In this document: positions 19,574 through 29,748 of the stretch, piece after piece | Layout of the letters: each line of letters opens with the position of its first letter | Numbering within the stretch: the first letter of the stretch is position 1 | NCBI GenBank assembly: GCA_030374735.1 | Contig: JASCIV010000160.1 | Span: 1 to 36,698 of the forward strand | DNA: 36,698 nucleotides | Source of the DNA: Gracilaria caudata | Lineage: Eukaryota > Rhodophyta > Florideophyceae > Gracilariales > Gracilariaceae | Reading direction: 5' to 3' | The notes under the pieces: model-generated | What the model saw: only the letters and a program-made list of their open reading frames with translations | Database searches by the model: none | Told to the model about the DNA's origin: nothing | Translations under genes and position numbers: made by a program

Positions 19574-22500
19574 ATGTCCGAAGAGGATAGTTTCAAGCGC
19601 GTCCCCCGTTTCAAGGCCGAACGAGGGGAGGACTTTGTGTTGTGGCAGATGAGATTCGAGTCCCTTCTGGAATCCTAGGAGCTACTCTCGACTGTGATGG
19701 CAGACCCTATCGGAACACGCAGTGAAGATGACCTCGTGAGTGGAGTCAAGCTCAAAGTGGCAAAGGCGAGGACGCTACTGGTGCACGCCTTGGGAGAGAA
19801 TCCGTTACGAACCATTTCCACCGATCGCCGTAGTCCGTACCGAATGTATGAGAATTTGAAGGAGCGATATGCCACAGTCAACACCGCATCCAGGGTTCAG
19901 ATCCAAACTGAACTACATCAGAAGACCTACTCGGAAACTGCCAACATGTCGGAGTACATTGATGAAATTGAAGCACTGTTCAGTCGTTTGGAAGCAATGG
20001 AAAGCCCGATTCAAGAATCGATGCAAGTTGCGATTCGGCTCGCAAGGTTCGGTAACACTGCGGACACTCCTTACGGCCCCGTTATCAGTACATTGCAGAC
20101 TTTGAAGGAGTCAGAGTTGACATGGGACACGGTAACGGCACGACTGTTGCAGGAGTATAAGACACGCGAAGTGGGCCAGGCTTCTGGCATCCAGGGTGCC
20201 ACGCAGACTACCGAGAGGGCCCTAAAGAGCAAGGCGAATGTGCAGTGTTATTTTTGTGGAAAGCTTGGCCACTTTAAACGGTAGTGCCGAAAGCGGAAGA
20301 ACATGGCGAAGAATCGTGAAGGAGAAAATGGAAGACAGTATTCGCTGATGGTCAGGGAGGGACCGGTCCCAACCAAGATGATTGTGGACCCAGGTGCCAC
20401 GAGCCATATGATCCGTGGACGTGCTCTTGCTAAGCATTTACGACAGCGTCGCCTAGAACCATATCCCTTGGATGTGGAAGGCACGTCGTATCACATGGTG
20501 TCGGAAACTTCGGCGGGGCTTCTATACCTCTGCACTGAGCATTCTTTGTACCAGGATTAGACTGTAACCTCCTCTCTTGTAGGGCTCTAGTAAGCTTTGG
20601 GTACAAGACAGTGTTCGATCATTGTGGATGCATTATTACTAACGGGTCAGTGCAACTTGTTAGAAGTGAGCTCCGGCGTGGACTGTACGAAGCGCATGGC
20701 ACAGTGTCTCCTTTACTCCCTGCACAATCCGTGAGGACTGCTGTTGCTAGTGGGCATGCGCAGGGACTCGATTTATGGCACTATCGGTTTGGCCACGCAG
20801 ACCGAAATGCAAGTCGACGTATTGGTTCTATGGCAGTCGTAAGAGGCCTTGACCTGAATGCCAAACCGAGCACAGGTACTCGCTGTGAACCTTGCATCGA
20901 AGGTAAGATGCCGCGCCTACATCTGCAACAAAGAGGCACTGATGCCTTAGAAGTGGGGGAGATATCTACTCTGACATCTGTGGCCCCCTGAAGACGAGCA
21001 GTATCGGCGGGAAAAGGTATTTTGTAACCTTTACAGATGGCCGATCAGGCTTCCGGTCTCTTACCCTGCTAAGGAGGGGCAGTGAGGCTTCTGACGCGTT
21101 CATGGAGTTCAACAAGTTCTTTGAGAGAAGGTTTGGATGTGTGATACAGTCGCTACACAGCGATAATGGGCCGGGGTATGTAGACATGCAAACGTACCTG
21201 AACCTCTTTGGCATAGAATGGACATCCTCGGCCCCGTACACGCCACAGCAGAATGGAATTGCAGAGAGACTGAACCGCACCCTACTCGACATGGTCCGAT
21301 CCATGCTTATCCATGCTGGCTTACCGCCAAGGTTCTGGCGTGAGGCCCTCATGACGGCAGTAGGACTCCGAAAACTGACTGCGAGAAGCCGCAATGGGAA
21401 TACAACACCGATGCAAGCGCTGACAGGCAAGGCACCATTTTTCGGCCATCTGAGAGTCTTGGGTGCGAGGTGTGGGCTCATTCACCTAAGAGATCTAAAC
21501 TTGAACCCAAGGCAAGGAGAGGGATACTCATGAGATACCTCCCGCACAATAACTACAGAGTGTATGATATAGGCTCTGGGAGAGTTACCAAAGCCAGGCA
21601 TGTTATCGTGAATGAGGCCCGGTTCACAGGTAGGTAGGTAGGGAGTTTTTCGGGACAGGGCTCCGAACGACGCACTTACTCGGAAACGGGCACCGGCAGG
21701 ATTCGAGTGGCGACCACTTTGAAGTTGATGACGAAGATAGGGACGAGGCCGACGAAGGTAACCAGGACACAGAGACTAATGAGCCAGTTTCGGCACCTTC
21801 GCAGACTGACGCCGGTCTAGGAGTGAGGCGCTGCAATCTGGGGGTGATGAAAACAACTTGAGCGGGAACAATGCAGAACTTCCACCCCTTACCGAGTCCG
21901 AGCTTGAATTTGTCACCCACTACCTGTCCGCAGATACCCTGAACGCGAACGAAGACCGCCTGCTAGGTATGAGGCCTCGAGGGTTGCTAACGCACGTGAC
22001 GGTGAAGGGGACTTCCAAGGGGAAACCCCCAATACTATTGCCGAGGCTCTACGCTCCAGCAACTCTGCTGAGTGTAGAGCAGCTATCGATGCTGGGATGG
22101 AAACGTTGGCACAGATTGGTACCTGGAAGAAGGTAAAGCTCCCGCGAGGGTCTAAGGCTATCGAATCAGAGTTTCTATTTGTCAGGAAGACGCATGCTGA
22201 TGGGTCCCTTGACAAGTACAAGGCGCGGTTGGTCGCAAAGGGCTGTCAGCAACGGAACATTGACAATCGTTTCGCTCCTTTGGTTGACTTTCAGAGTGTG
22301 AGAGTTGTGTTGGCCCTGGCAACGGCGTTTGGCTACACCGTTCACCAAATGGACATTAAATCGGCCTTTCTCAAAGACAAACTCAACCAAGAAGACCAGG
22401 TTTATATGCTGCTCCCTAGTGGGATAAACCTCGGCCTACAGGATGGTGAAGCCTTGCTCTTGCGACGATCCCTCTAAATGCTGAAGAACTCCAACAGTGT

Positions 22501-23560
22501 GTGGTCACAGACATGGAAGAGAGCTCTGGAGGATATGGGGTACCAAACAACCTGCTCTGATGAGTGCATCTTTGTAAAGGCTATGGATCACGGCACTGTT
22601 TGGGTACTTTTGTACGTTGATGATGTCATGGTGATTGGGAGGACTTTGGAATTGGTCTGCCGAGCTAAAGCTGAATTGCAGTTTGCATTCAGAATGACAG
22701 ATCTTGGCGAGGTTCGTTCATTTCTTGGCGTTGAGTTCCAGGAAAATGAGGGTGGTATTGCCCTTAGACAGTCTGGTTTCATCGAGGAGCTCTTGCGCTA
22801 AATCGGAATGAACGATGCAAGAACGGTACCTGCTCCAATCCTGGCTGCCAGCGACCCACAGGAATCGCCACAGTTGGATGAAAACGGTCAAACTCCCTTC
22901 CGCGAAGGAGTTGCGGCGCTTTTGTATTTATCATCCACGACACGACCCGACATCGCTGTGGCTGCCAACACCCTTAGTAGAAGGCAGCAGAATCTAACTA
23001 CGGAAGACTTGGTCACGTTGAAGAGAGTCTTGCAATACCTCAGGGAAACCACTACACTCTCTCTTCCGTATCAGAGGACCGTGGAGCCACTAGAGCTCTT
23101 AGCCTACTGCGACAGTGACTGGGCAAAGGATAGAACTGATCGAAAGTCTGTGACTGGTTATGCTGTATATCTGGGAGAAGCACTGATTTGCTGGCGGACG
23201 GTGAAGCATTGAAGTATCGCCCTCTCTACGTCTGAGGCGGAGTTTATGGCTTTGTCAGAGTGTGTGAAGGAGATGTTTTGGCTCAGAAGTCTTCTGAAAG
23301 AACTCGGGTTCGAACAGAAACGACTTTCGGAAATCTTTGAAGACAGCACGGACGCTATCCGCTGGTCGAACAACCAGAAAAGGGCAAAACATGTTGACAT
23401 CCGTCACCATTTTGTCAAGGATGCTGTGAAGAAAGACAAGATCCGTGTCGTGTACTGTCCTACCGAGAAGATGAGAGCCGATGTTCTTACCAAGCCGCTA
23501 CACCGAGCGCGGTTTGAATGCTGCGCGGCCTTCTGGGGCTTGAAGACGTCTAACAATTAG
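19574..23560 (+). pseudogene. gag-pol polyprotein of element 1 (stops and frameshifts)
   Basis: Starts MSEEDSFKRVPRF at 19574; the frame contains TAG at 19676-19678. Gag continues (NPLRTI..YRMYENLKERY) to a CCHC knuckle CYFCGKLGHFKR whose final Cys follows a TAG (20282-20284). The protease motif is VDPGATSHM (near 20388), and this frame stops at 20560. After a frame change come the GAG-pre-integrase HHCC motif (HYRFGH..CEPCIEGK) and, in a third frame from about 20950, the integrase core DIYSDICGPL, HSDNGPGY and NGIAERLNRTL. RT starts near 22097 with the YVDD box LLYVDDVMVIG (near 22615). RNase H shows CDSDWAKD and STSEAEFMAL, ending at 23560 after LTKPLHRARFE. RT-RNase H is one frame with stops at 22475, 22799 and 23210. 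Confidence 0.92.
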
Positions 23561-23568
23561 GGAGGGAA
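23559..23568 (+). other. polypurine tract of element 1
   Basis: AGGGAGGGAA directly before the TGTTGG start of the 3' LTR, in the position where plus-strand priming occurs in LTR retrotransposons. Confidence 0.8.
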
Positions 23569-23686
23569 TGTTGGAAAGTGATACAGGCTAGTGAATTGTT
23601 AGACCTTTCAGGAGGTTAGATATTATTTCCGTTTACAGTTCACAAGAGCAGTAATAGATCAATACCGCAGCCTACCCTCACACTAG
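23569..23686 (+). repeat. 3' LTR of element 1, first part
   Basis: Matches 19192-19309 with about 7 substitutions and is cut after ACTAG (23682-23686) by element 2; it resumes at 31596. Confidence 0.95.
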
Positions 23687-23925
23687 TGTTGTAGTCTTCC
23701 TGGGAGGACGCGAAGACAATCGGGGTAAAGAGCCGTTGTCCCCGTGCCTCAGACCAGAAAGTCGGAGGCCTCGCTCTGATTTATTGCATAGCGGGAATGA
23801 GGCTCCGTGAGCTCGACTTCGGAGCTCACTGAGCTCAGTTTCGGAGCTCGCTGAGCTCAGCTTCGGAGCTCGCTAAGCTCCCTAGAATCTTCTACGTGGA
23901 CACGAGACCACAGCAAATTCTAACA
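23687..23925 (-). repeat. 3' LTR of element 2 (239 bp)
   Basis: Shares GACAATCGGGGTAAAGAGCC, GTCGGAGGCCTCGCTCTGAT and CTAGAATCTTCTACGTGGAC with 31374-31590. It contains about three 22-bp tandem units (GAGCTC..CTTCGGAGCTCRCT, 23809-23874) against two in the other LTR, which explains the length difference. Confidence 0.92.
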
Positions 23926-23935
23926 CTCCCCCCCG
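23926..23935 (-). other. polypurine tract of element 2
   Basis: On the element strand GGGGGGGGAG lies immediately before the 3' LTR start TGTTAGAATTT. Confidence 0.8.
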
Positions 23936-24599
23936 TCGCCGACGACGGTAGTAACAAAGCTCAGAGGCGACGCGACGACAAACCGGTCTACAACATTCTG
24001 GTCTTGTTCGGCGCGCGGAACGCCGCAAGCTCGCATTGCCGGCTGTCCCGCGTCGCGACTGCGGCGTGGGCTGTTCAAGGCGGGTCGTTGTCGGTGTTTG
24101 GCGATAATGGCTGCGCGGGTGGCAGGATCACTCACAAGAGAGGCCAACGGAAACGGGTGCGCCTCATGTCACGTAATAAACGCATGTTTCAATGATAAGC
24201 TTAGGACGCAGGTGGAGCTGGCCAGCAAGGGAGACAACCGAAGACGCCAGGAAGCGGAGGCTAGCGCAGCTTTGCTGACGTGGCGGCGGCGTCTCCTACC
24301 TTGCAACCAAAAAGGCCCAAAGAGCGAAAAACCGAAACACAATTGGACTGGTCGGTCCGCGACGCTCGCGACATGTCGTAGTACTGTGGTTTTAAGCGCA
24401 AGCTGCGCAAGCAGCACAGTCTCGCGTGCAAGTAGCGACACATTTTGCGATCCAAACATCACGACGGCGCACGAATATCAGTGGCAGAGCACAGCAGAGA
24501 ATTGGAAGTTATGGCTTTGCATACGACTTCGTCCCAGTAGTTCGACCATCAAGAAACCCTTCGGCGTCTCTCAAAGGTCTGTAGAAAGAGAAAATTTTC

Positions 24600-25724
24600 G
24601 TGCAGGAACGACACAATCCGTACAGACCTGGCGAGAATGGACCTCTGCTCCGAACTCGGGCAAAACGCCGTGCCGCACAGAGAACACCAGAAGAAGATTT
24701 GCTCAGCGAAAGTCGCTGGACTCTGGGGTACAGTGTGCGAAGCGTCGCCCATATCCAAGAGGGCAGCAGAGTACGATTCGAAGTGGTGGGATTCTCGGCT
24801 ACAGTAACTGGGCGAGAAGCGGTTCTCGCGCGAAAGATGGACACAAAGGTTATCCAGTGGTGCCGAGCACGACCGAACAAGTACCTCACTCGAGATACCT
24901 TTGTAAGTTATGGTTTGCAGCAATCGCGAGTGTCCAAAGAATCGGGATGGGAAGTGGATGAAATCATGTACGTCCGTAACATGTGCATAACAGACGCAAA
25001 AAACATGAAGCGGTTCTGCAGGGGCCCTGCGTACATAGGCGCAAAGTAGCCCAGATTGACATCGGCTGGCACGAAATCGTGTTTCACTCACTGAGAGGAC
25101 AGGACTCGAAAGTGCACTTGTTCGACAGGGGGTTCTGGATGCAGTGGAGTGTTCAGTAGTCCATAACCGCCGCGACGACACCATGAGAATACAGAATGTG
25201 TCTCGTTACGATATGCTTGACAAGCTCGATAAGTACTGCACCAGTCACCCGATGAAACACTTGAGAGTGTCCTCGCTGAGTGGGCGGCAAACGAATGGTG
25301 CGACCAATACATTCCAACTCAATGACAACGAAAGGTTTGTAAACAATACGAAAGATTTCTGCTTGCAAGCAGCGCTGGAAAATGCAATGGGTGAGCTGGG
25401 CGCTCGGCACATCGCCGAGGCAGCTCTGTTAAAAAGAACAATACCGATCATGACTACCTTGTCCGAAGCGTCAAAATGGGTTCAGGAGCACACGCCATCG
25501 TTGGTGTTGCGGCGTGTGCGTTGTGTGACAGAGAATTCTGAGGGCCACTTGAAGTGGCTTTGTCGCAATCGACTGGGGTTTTCGTAGTTCGCGTTCGTGG
25601 ACACCACATCTATAACGCAGTATGTGTGGATTGCGAGAACCGGCGGCTTCTAGATTCTGTCGATAACAAACCTCTTGTGTTCAACGAAGCGTGCTTCGTG
25701 GCTTGTATGGGAGGCCGAGAATAA
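24600..25724 (+). pseudogene. antisense accessory gene of element 2, cysteine-protease-like (putative, frameshifted)
   Basis: Runs opposite to pol and ends tail-to-tail with it. Part 1 (24600-25049) has a basic N-terminus, then VRFEVVGFSATVTGRE and RARPNKYLTRDTFVSYGL. Part 2 (open from about 25057, ORF from 25144, stop 25585-25587) contains NTKDFCLQAALENAMGELG, where Cys at about 25360 before a helix looks like a catalytic nucleophile. Part 3 is a +1/-1 shifted frame starting near 25575: GVFVVRVRGHHIYNAVCVDC, then RRLLDSVDNKPLVF, to a TAA at 25722. The Cys...GHH...LLDS order resembles the Cys-His-Asp arrangement of papain-fold proteases (OTU/C48-like). Family membership is inferred from this pattern only. 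Two frameshifts (near 25050 and 25575) suggest decay. A competing frame at 24098-24961 looks less protein-like. Confidence 0.5.
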
Positions 25725-25736
25725 CGGTACCGCATT

Positions 25737-27330
25737 TTAGAAATGCGAGAGGTACGCGTACAACTGTGCTCGGGCAGAAAACGTAAGCGGCGAATGAGTG
25801 GGGCTACCAGGCATAAGAAACAAAAGAAATCTTAAGAGTTTAAAGCTTCTCGCTGACGCGCTTAGCATTCGCGAAAACGGTCTGGGGTAGCCAGAAACCA
25901 TTACGACATTGAGCAAGCAGTACATCACAGTATTCCGTTTTGTCAACGCATCTGCCAGATTTAACCGTCCCGGTATCCACCGCATAACTGCGATCTCGCC
26001 GTTCTCGTAAGAGTCGCGAAGTCGAGCAACCGTGGGCCTAAGCCTGTAGTCTCTTCCTTCATGTAGGGTCGTTATCGTGGAATACAGATGATGTGAATCC
26101 ACAGTTAGGACCAAAGGAAGAGGCTCCTTCGCACCGTATGTTTCCTGGATACCCTCGCACATAAGGGAGGCTTTATCGGCTGAGGCGGCAGCGGCGAGGA
26201 TTTCGGCCTAAACGGATACGCGGGTTTGCTTTGAACTGTTCCATTCCAATACGTGGAATATCGTTTGACATTTGTCTTTCTCTCCCGATGGAATGTACAG
26301 CCAGGATACGTAGCCAGATTGACGGTATGAGCCGCGACCTTGACTTGCATCGGCAAAGGCCAGATACCGTGGTGTGCTCGGCTTGGCAGGATGTTGGTAC
26401 TTGAGCACCGGGGGAAGATGTTTGATTTCACAGAGGGCTGCGTTGGCTAACATGAGATCCGCAACAGTAAAACTCCCAGTCCTTTGTTGCAAGCAGCTCG
26501 CAGCAAAGGTTGCCTGGGAGAGTACTCCGTGTCCGAGAAAATTCAAAGACCCGGTGAGAGCAAGGAACGCTGTGCGTTCTTCGGGAGTGCAGCAGCTGTC
26601 CGCTAACTTATGGCGAGCTCGAGGAATTGACAAAGGTTTTATGTGCTCAAGGTACTCGTGCATGTTTATGCGAATTGAGCCGTCTGCAAAGCGTTCGATT
26701 CGAAGTCGGTTGAAGATAAGGGAATCTCCCAGATCAAAGTTTCCGACTCGGAATCGGCCAGCAAGTGCAGAGTGAAAATCATTGATGTCCTCGTCCGTTC
26801 CGGCGATCAGAAGATCGTCAACAACTTTGGCGAATGCAATACGGATTCCACCGCTTTTGTCTCGAAGCAGAAAAAGTTGCGGGATTCCTGGGATAACGAC
26901 AAAACCTTGCTGGAACAGCCATTTCTCGAATGTCAATTGCCACAGTCGGCCGGACTCAGTTATTCCGTACGCTGGCACTAGTAATTTCCAGACGTTTCCT
27001 TTTGTAGTCCAGCCGGGTGCGGTAGACATGTAAATGTTGCCAGTGAGCCGTCCACCCTGCATAAAGGCCCCTTTGATATCGAAGGTGGCAAGTGGAAGTC
27101 CAAGAGTTGCGGCAATGGACAGGACGAACCTTATAATCGAAAATTGCGCAGTGACGGAGTCCTTGCGCACAAGATGCTTAAATTGTCTCGGTTCCCATGT
27201 GGAACGAGTCTGCATTTAAGCCGCAATGCGCCACCTTTTCCGTCATCCTTAATGTGGAAGAAGTGATGGGAGGAAATTATGTTGGCATCTCTTGGAAGTG
27301 AGGACTTGGGAACGAGATCATAGCCATCCG
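25737..27330 (-). pseudogene. reverse transcriptase and RNase H of element 2
   Basis: The copia-type RT (27215-26208 in one frame) begins upstream with KCRLVPHGNRD in another frame near 27200-27230. It continues FSIIRFVLSIAATLGLPLA, TFDIKGAFMQGG, WKLLVPAYGI and the active site FAKVVDDLLIAGT (26800-26831), where the usual Tyr of YVDD is Val. RNase H starts YLAFADASQGRG; after a frameshift near 26165-26208 it continues LVLTVDSHHLYSTI and MRWIPGRLNLADALTKRN, the typical C-terminal end, near 25935. The frame stays open to 25737 but that tail is not family-like. Confidence 0.85.
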
Positions 27331-27900
27331 TGGTAGACGGATTTCTCTCTGTCGATGGCTTTGTCTATGATCCATCTAGGGAGGAATTGGAGCTTAAAAT
27401 CAGACACTTTCTTTCTTCCCAGTACGCGTTGGGCCTCTTGGAGGATGTCTTGTTCCGCTGAAGCCAGCTGGAAGGGAGGTTGAGGTGCGGAAGTGGGCGT
27501 GTTGCCAATGTCCTTCTCCGGCCGTGATGGATCCCATGAACTACCGATATCTCTGGAAGGGTCGTCGTCGTTACTCGTTTTTCCTGTTGAGAGTAAGCAG
27601 GCAACGCGAGGGGACGCTGACCAAAGTGAAGACTTTTTGTTCAAAATGAAATTCAGACTTCCTCTGTCTTGAGCGGTTGAAGGAGGGAAATCGGCCGCAC
27701 TCGAATCGGCATCGTCATCTCCAAGTATGGAATTTGAATTGGGGAAACGACGCCCGAGCTGGTCCAGCTCAAAAGGTAACGAGGATTTCGGAACGAGACG
27801 TATATCCTCATAAGCGGCTCTAATGGGCGGACCTTTATGGGTATCCTTCGGGGACAACAGGAGCGCATGGGGAGTGACTTGGCGAACGTAGCCTACCCTT

Positions 27901-28171
27901 TGAACATCGAATCTGGCCGATATGTGGCCGACCATTGGCCGAAAGAAGGCCTTATTCACCGAAAATTTGTGAGAACGTGTAACTCGTGTACCTAAACAAG
28001 TTCTCTTCCAGTTTATATGGACAAAATATGGGCGAGATATTGCCAAAACATGGCCGAAGTCCAAGAAAAAATGTGTTTCCGTACACTAGTTACACGTTTT
28101 CACAAATTTTCGGCGAATAAGGCCTTCTTTCGGCCATTCGTCGGCCATATATCGGCCATACTCGATGTTCA
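27901..28171. mobile_element. 271-bp MITE with 91-bp terminal inverted repeats
   Basis: The left TIR 27901-27991 and right TIR 28081-28171 match at 83 of 91 positions when inverted. Both start TGAACATCGA and contain repeated TGGCCGA strings. The middle (27992-28080) is AT-rich and non-coding. It interrupts the integrase exactly between GAWNLGP and RVGYVRQ. Flanks (TT on the left, TA on the right) give no clear target duplication, so the superfamily is not assigned. Confidence 0.9.
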
Positions 28172-28473
28172 TAGGGCCTAAGTTCCAAGCACCAAACTTC
28201 GGCCCTCGTTTGAAGTAATAGACCGGCGTATCCCGGTAAAACTGGGTCAGCGGTATAGTGCGTGGTTCCTTGGTCAAGTTGAGTGTGCGAAAAGCTCTCT
28301 TCGCAGTCTGTTCCTGGTTAGCCTGGATAACGGACTCGGACACTTGAGACTGTGGGAGGCCCATAATTGCTGGCGTATACCCACGAACGAGTTCGAAACT
28401 GCTCAATTTCTTTCCTCCGTATATGATGTTGCTTAGGAAGGTTGCACGCGACAATACTTCCTCGAATGAGTAC

Positions 28474-28541
28474 TTTGTTTAAGGATGCAGACTACTTCGC
28501 GATCACGGTTGATCGCGAAGTAGTCTGCATCCTTAAGCAAA
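28474..28541. repeat. near-perfect fold-back hairpin in integrase
   Basis: 28479-28505 and 28510-28536 are exact inverted copies (27 bp) with a four-base loop CGGT; pairing continues to 28474/28541 with one mismatch. One arm is the natural coding DNA (LLKDADYFAI on the minus strand), the other its inverted duplicate, after which the integrase frame is shifted. Confidence 0.95.
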
Positions 28542-29245
28542 CGAAGGACAAAGCGTCTCACAATTGAGTGCTTGGCCCCTACTATCCCGAGCTTGTTGTG
28601 CCTGCGTGTCGGACGAGGCTCATATTTTATGGAATGAGCGGCCAGGAAGTTCTTGAAGATGGTGTTGTCGAACTCTGGATCTCCAGAAACTGTATTGTGG
28701 GGTCCGTTAAAGTTTATCCACTTTTTTTGGAACAACTTGGTGGCTACGTCCATATCTCGACATCGCGCAAGAGCAGAAACTGAAAACCCGGTCGCCGCAT
28801 CTACCATGTGAAGGATGGGCTCATTGTTCATTTCATCAATGAACATATAATCGACTTGTACATGATGATTGAAGGAGATGAGGAGGCGACGAAAGGAGAC
28901 CTCTTGTGACGAGAACGGTCTTCCAGTCGTCTTGCAAGAGGTGCACTTAGCGAAAGAGCACTTCAAGGCCTGCCTCAGAACAGCATTCAACACTCCTGCA
29001 CGCCTACAGATTTCTTCCATGTCCTCAACTGTTAAATGAGTGAAAGAATGCAATCTGGAAGCGAATCTCTTGGCGACCTTTCCGTCAGAAAAGTCTGGCA
29101 AGGAGCGCCTGCCAGATGAAGAAGTCAATGAACGATACGAGGTGAGATATGAACGGGCAGCTTCGCTATTGCAGGGCACTACCAGAAGCCTTGTTCGGAT
29201 AACGTCAGGGAGAACGCCTGGAAGAGTCGACGGGAATGTCTGAAG

Positions 29246-29748
29246 TGTAACAGTACGCGAGGAGCAGGAGAGCGTACTCCACTACGACTGTGAGTACAGT
29301 CGGAGACGAAGGTCTCCGACTGAATCTCATCAATTTCAAAACGGGGGCGAGTGGAACACAACTACAGTATCTTGAGTGTACTACAGAAGGACCTCCACGC
29401 AGGATCACGCATATGCGTGCTGCCTCCACTTCGGATCTCTCGAGTTGCTGCGTGGGAGCTCCACGCGAGATCATACTTCTCCCTTAGGGCTCCACGCAGG
29501 AACGTTTCAGTTTACGAAATAAAACTTAAGCGCCGTTATCTGTCTGCAACGAGCAGTACAGATCCGGCCAGACCTTCGTCTCCGACTGTACTCACAGTAG
29601 TAGTGCAGTACGTCCTCCTGCTCCTCGCGTACTCTTACATGAAGGGTGACTTCGTCTCCAGAAATGTTGTGTACTCCTGGAGGGATAATAAGTAACGAGC
29701 TTATTCACCAGTCCACCCCATGAGGGTGGACTGGTGAATAAGCTCGTT
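29246..29748. repeat. fold-back segment between protease and integrase of element 2
   Basis: 29246-29315 and 29570-29639 are inverted copies (65 of 70 identical). 29297-29322 is a hairpin of 11-bp arms with loop GAAG. 29694-29718 and 29724-29748 are exact 25-bp inverted copies with a five-base loop. The protease frame (ending GNELIHQSTL) runs straight into the last hairpin. A VREEQE..LHY..CEYSRRRR-type translation appears on the plus strand from about 29259 and on the minus strand from about 29630, so part of the pol gene is present in both orientations. Confidence 0.9.

Larger units (their letters stand above)
27600..29179 (-). pseudogene. integrase of element 2 (interrupted by MITE and hairpin)
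   Basis: 28433-29179 carries a CxxC (CTSCKTTGRPF) of the HHCC zinc region, the catalytic-core start VDYMFIDEMNNEPILHMVDA and GDPEFDNTIFKNFLAAHSI with later RRHNKLGIVGAKHSIVRRF. These correspond to the D, D and E blocks (E not obvious: GIVGAKH replaces the usual GxxEaxh). A fold-back at 28474-28541 breaks the frame. It resumes in 28086-28454 (SRATFLSNIIYGGKKLSSFE..GYTPAIM) to GAWNLGP, where the MITE inserts. The frame picks up again at RVGYVRQVTPHALLLSP and AAYEDIRLVPKSS, then a Ser/Asp-rich spacer leads towards RT. Confidence 0.8.

Noticed and set aside
4066..24100. Similarity of GTTCAAGGCGGG and GTGTTTG strings near 4178-4206 and 24073-24102
   Set aside because: Only about 30 bases with gaps; not enough to claim a shared repeat or promoter.
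24098..24961. 287-codon plus-strand ORF in element 2
   Set aside because: Ser/Arg/Thr-rich with no pattern. The overlapping frame from 24600 looks more like a real protein and connects to the later antisense segments, so I favour that one, with some uncertainty.
26374..26775. 133-codon plus-strand ORF opposite reverse transcriptase
   Set aside because: Shadow of the minus-strand RT frame, which has clear catalytic motifs.
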